DNA of 64,000 nucleotides from positions 15,953,501-16,017,500 of the forward strand of contig CM065184.1 in assembly GCA_033026295.1 (NCBI GenBank), written 5' to 3'. Both the position numbers and the translations under genes were made by a program. Under the pieces are notes generated by a model that did no database searches, was not told the DNA's origin, and saw only the letters and a list, made by a program, of their open reading frames with translations. Positions 61,656-64,000 of this stretch are shown here, piece by piece (the first letter of the stretch is position 1; each line of letters starts with the position of its first letter). The stretch is from Channa striata (Eukaryota > Chordata > Actinopteri > Anabantiformes > Channidae).

Positions 61656-61664
61656 GAGTCTTAC

Positions 61665-61780
61665 CAGGAGGTGATTGTTGAATTCGTCTCCAATGCGTCG
61701 GAGCTCTCGCCCAACTTCCACTGCCTGCATTTCCCCTGCGGCGTTTGTTTGCTCCGTGCTAAAGGGGCTGAGAGGGCTTC
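61665..61780 (-). CDS. bcl2l11: bcl2l11 (Bim) BH3 exon
   Basis: Bim is a BH3-only protein: its BH3 helix binds the groove of Bcl-2-type survival proteins and activates Bax/Bak at mitochondria. This 116-nt exon runs from acceptor GTCTGTTTCAG| to donor CTCCTG|GTAAGACT. It enters in phase 1 and leaves in phase 0, giving 38 full codons. Residues 22-34 read VGRELRRIGDEFN, with the four hydrophobic anchor positions V, L, I and F and the invariant G-D pair. ELRRIGDEFN is identical to the mammalian Bim BH3 as I remember it, which separates it from Bmf, Bad and others. Upstream it has two Ser-Pro sites (SPLSP) and FSTEQTN. The N-terminal exon was not found below 64000. Confidence 0.9.
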
Positions 61781-63625
61781 CTGAAACAGACCGGGACAAA
61801 AAAATAGTCATGTTGCTAAAATGACCAATGACCTTAGCTCTGTTTTATCCTAAAAGCTGAAAACTTGGACGTTTCGCAATGAAAACACCTATATATTTGA
61901 AATATGTTTAAATTTTGCTAACGAAGTAGGCTCTGCCGCAGTAAACTAAATGTTTTACAGTAAATCCACGATGGTGACACAGGAAAGGATTCTGAAAAAT
62001 AGTGCTACTGGGCCACACAGACTTCCAGTTCAGACTGCGGCCAATATTTCCTGTAAAGCTGACTCATTCATCCTTTAATGTTAAATCTCATGACTCAAGC
62101 AGATGTGACACGTGACTGTTTTATTCAAGAAATTCACAATGAAAAACCCATTACGAAGAACATTTTGGGGGATTCAGAACGGGTGTGGGGTTAACAAGTA
62201 TCACAGTGTAATGAAATCAGCTGCATGCTGATGAGATTAAGAAAAACACACACACACACACAAAGATTAATCCTTATCCATACAATTTCATGTTAACTGA
62301 GTGAAACTTCTTCTAGTTTTCTTGTCAGTGTGTAGCTTCGACAGAGGAGTGCTTTTTCCAAATGTCACAATATTAATCGCATCTCACTAGCATCATAATG
62401 AAAATTACCACTCACCCAGCTGACCAAATGAGGGAGCGTGTGTGTGTGTGTGTGTATTCTTTCGTGGTTAATCTGTTATATTTCAGTCTGATCTACAATA
62501 TGAGTATGAAAGGCCCTGACCTCTTACCGATCTCCGCGTATGACTCATGCACTCCGTTATGAAACCCATACTTAATATTTCTCACATCCTCCGATATTGA
62601 AGCGACCAATACAGCAAACGCGCTGCGTTCCAATCAATCAATCATAATGCTGACTAAACTGATGGCATTCACGCGCATGCTTATGACCATCCTGACAGCA
62701 GGACAGACAGAAGGACCAGGTTGCGATGAATTATTTACATGCAAAGTTAGGTTGGTAGAGAAAGGAACAGTTGTGAGGCGTCAGTCCAATATGATTAAAG
62801 TGTTAGGGCAACCTAATTGTGATACATTCTAATAAACATCAAATGAACAGTTTGTTGTGCACATGGATTCTTCTTCATACAGCACATTTATTTTGAAGTG
62901 ATCACAAAAGCAAAGAAAGAGTGACAGCCTAATCCCACTACACATTGATTATTTTTTGCATTCACGCACAAAGAAAAGCATAATTTCAGTCACCTCCTTT
63001 ACCTGTGTCGTGTAACCTGAAGACAACTGACAAAGCTTGTTAATGTCCAAGGTCAACCTCTTAGACTAACACCTTGGATGATTTTCCTTGCGACGGTTCA
63101 CTTGTTACACGAGACTAATCTGCTGGGAACACACTGTGAATTAGTGCAGCTTAAGACAGTTAATCATCAGCTTTGGGAAACCTACTAACTTGACTACAGC
63201 TTATTTGTAAGACAGAAGCCTCTGGCAAAACCTGACTCTGTGCAAGCAGCCCCAAAGTTTGTGTGAATACAAACAAAGCAAAGACAAAAAAGCCTAAAAG
63301 TTGGCTCCATGTTTGCTGAAACTGAAGAAACCTGATTGTTGGTGTGATCTTCCTCCTGTAGGAGGAGGAAGTGTTGTGATAGGAGCTGTAATCACCCTGT
63401 CAGAGCGATGACAACGAGATGATAAACCGGTCATCTTTGAGCTTGAGGACTCTATCCCAGTCCACCAGCTTTTGTGATAAACTTTTTTTTTTTTTTGAGG
63501 ACAATGTTTGCCCAAGCGCATGTGTATCACCTATCCGTCCAACCTGAGGGACGGAGTAAACCAAATAAAAGTTGAAGGGTTCCTGTCTGCATCTTACATA
63601 AGACATGAAGACCTATTTGGACTGC

Positions 63626-63679
<54 letters not shown>

Positions 63680-64000
63680 GTGGCCTGTTTGAATGGCATC
63701 TTTAATGAATGACACACACACACACGCATTGGTTTGTTTTGACTTATCTGGTTTGTCTGGCTGCAATGAAAAGGAATAAACAAAACACAATCAGTGAAAC
63801 TAATCACTGCCATTATAAAAAGCAGAGTCTTCACAATACAAAACAGCACTTATCCTCATAAGCACAGCAGATAGATATGGATGTGGTCAACGCTGAGGTT
63901 AAAGCTGTTTTGGTTTTTTCTTGCAACTAAAACAACAATAACTGCTCCAGCTGAAGAATCTGAGAAAAACAAATTAGCAAAATCTGATCAGGACAAGAGA
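61781..64000. other. Upstream bcl2l11 intron or flank, no exon recognised
   Basis: No frame here matches a Bim N-terminus with splice sites. Microsatellites occur at about 62245-62263 (AC), 62438-62455 (GT) and 63629-63677 (CA, about 24 units). A T14 run lies near 63483-63496. The first coding exon is expected beyond the right edge. Confidence 0.5.
63629..63677. repeat. (CA)24 microsatellite
   Basis: A pure CA run of 49 bp, the longest simple dinucleotide tract in the window. A shorter one follows at 63711-63725. Confidence 0.95.

Larger units (their letters stand above)
52303..61664 (-). other. bcl2l11: bcl2l11 intron between BH3 exon and last exon (9.36 kb)
   Basis: It is bounded by GTAAGACT at the donor side (61664 downwards) and CTCTCCAG at the acceptor side. 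It holds SINE-like repeats (53040-53240, 54660-55010, 55011-55190), a MITE (57155-57376) and CA/TG microsatellites. I see no further Bim exon in it. Plus-strand frames at 57416-57786 and 60173-60577 lack support. Confidence 0.75.

Noticed and set aside
63294..63530. SGFFSFS on the minus strand, recalling SGYFSFD of the Bim N-terminal part
   Set aside because: The match is a few residues only, no splice donor follows in phase 1, and the frame ends a few codons later.
1..64000. CRISPR arrays, operons, ribosome binding sites, intact tRNA or rRNA genes
   Set aside because: None seen. The window is vertebrate nuclear DNA, and tRNA-like words occur only in SINE heads with degenerate promoter boxes.

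Overview
The window looks like nuclear DNA of a ray-finned fish (teleost). It has low coding density, many CA/TG microsatellites, and several fish-typical interspersed repeats: an L2/CR1-group LINE ending in an ATAAATAAAGTTGAAT tail, an RTE-like LINE, tRNA-type SINEs, the widespread GTAAGTCGCTTTGGATAAAAG tail module, and short inverted-repeat DNA elements. Genes are split into short exons with GT..AG introns. There is no sign of bacterial or organellar DNA. All calls come from reading the sequence; no database search was run.

The one gene I name with confidence is bcl2l11 (Bim), a pro-apoptotic BH3-only protein, on the minus strand. Its BH3 exon is at 61665-61780 and carries the core VGRELRRIGDEFN. 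Its last coding exon is at 52144-52302 and encodes a C-terminal membrane anchor. The two are joined in phase across a 9.36 kb intron. The N-terminal exon(s) should lie beyond 64000. A long 3' UTR probably runs down towards 48.46 kb.

Region by region: 1-0.93 kb is an internally deleted L2-type LINE. 0.93-24 kb is mostly non-coding, with SINE, LINE and MITE remnants, microsatellites and a small CpG-rich patch near 13 kb. 24.13-24.55 kb is a 147-bp tandem repeat. 24.95-26.85 kb holds a possible small secreted, cytokine-like gene: TATA-like box, signal-peptide exon, phase-compatible second exon, helical C-terminal frame, AU-rich element and poly(A) signal. Its third and fourth exons do not join cleanly, so it may be decayed or mis-modelled. 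30.4-35.3 kb is an old tandem duplication (units of about 2.6 and 2.2 kb), each with antisense RTE-like LINE fragments and the same SINE-like block; only the second copy carries a nested palindromic insertion. 37.7-46 kb has weak exon candidates, a CpG-rich promoter candidate at 39.15-39.64 kb and a second L2 LINE copy on the minus strand (44.13-45.69 kb) interrupted by a TA/TG microsatellite. 48.4-64 kb is the bcl2l11 region, whose large intron carries several fish repeats and a 216-bp MITE.

The items most worth following up are the cytokine-like locus at 25-26.8 kb, the nested palindrome at 33.45-33.79 kb, and the (TG)16 tract 14 nt inside the intron after the Bim BH3 exon.
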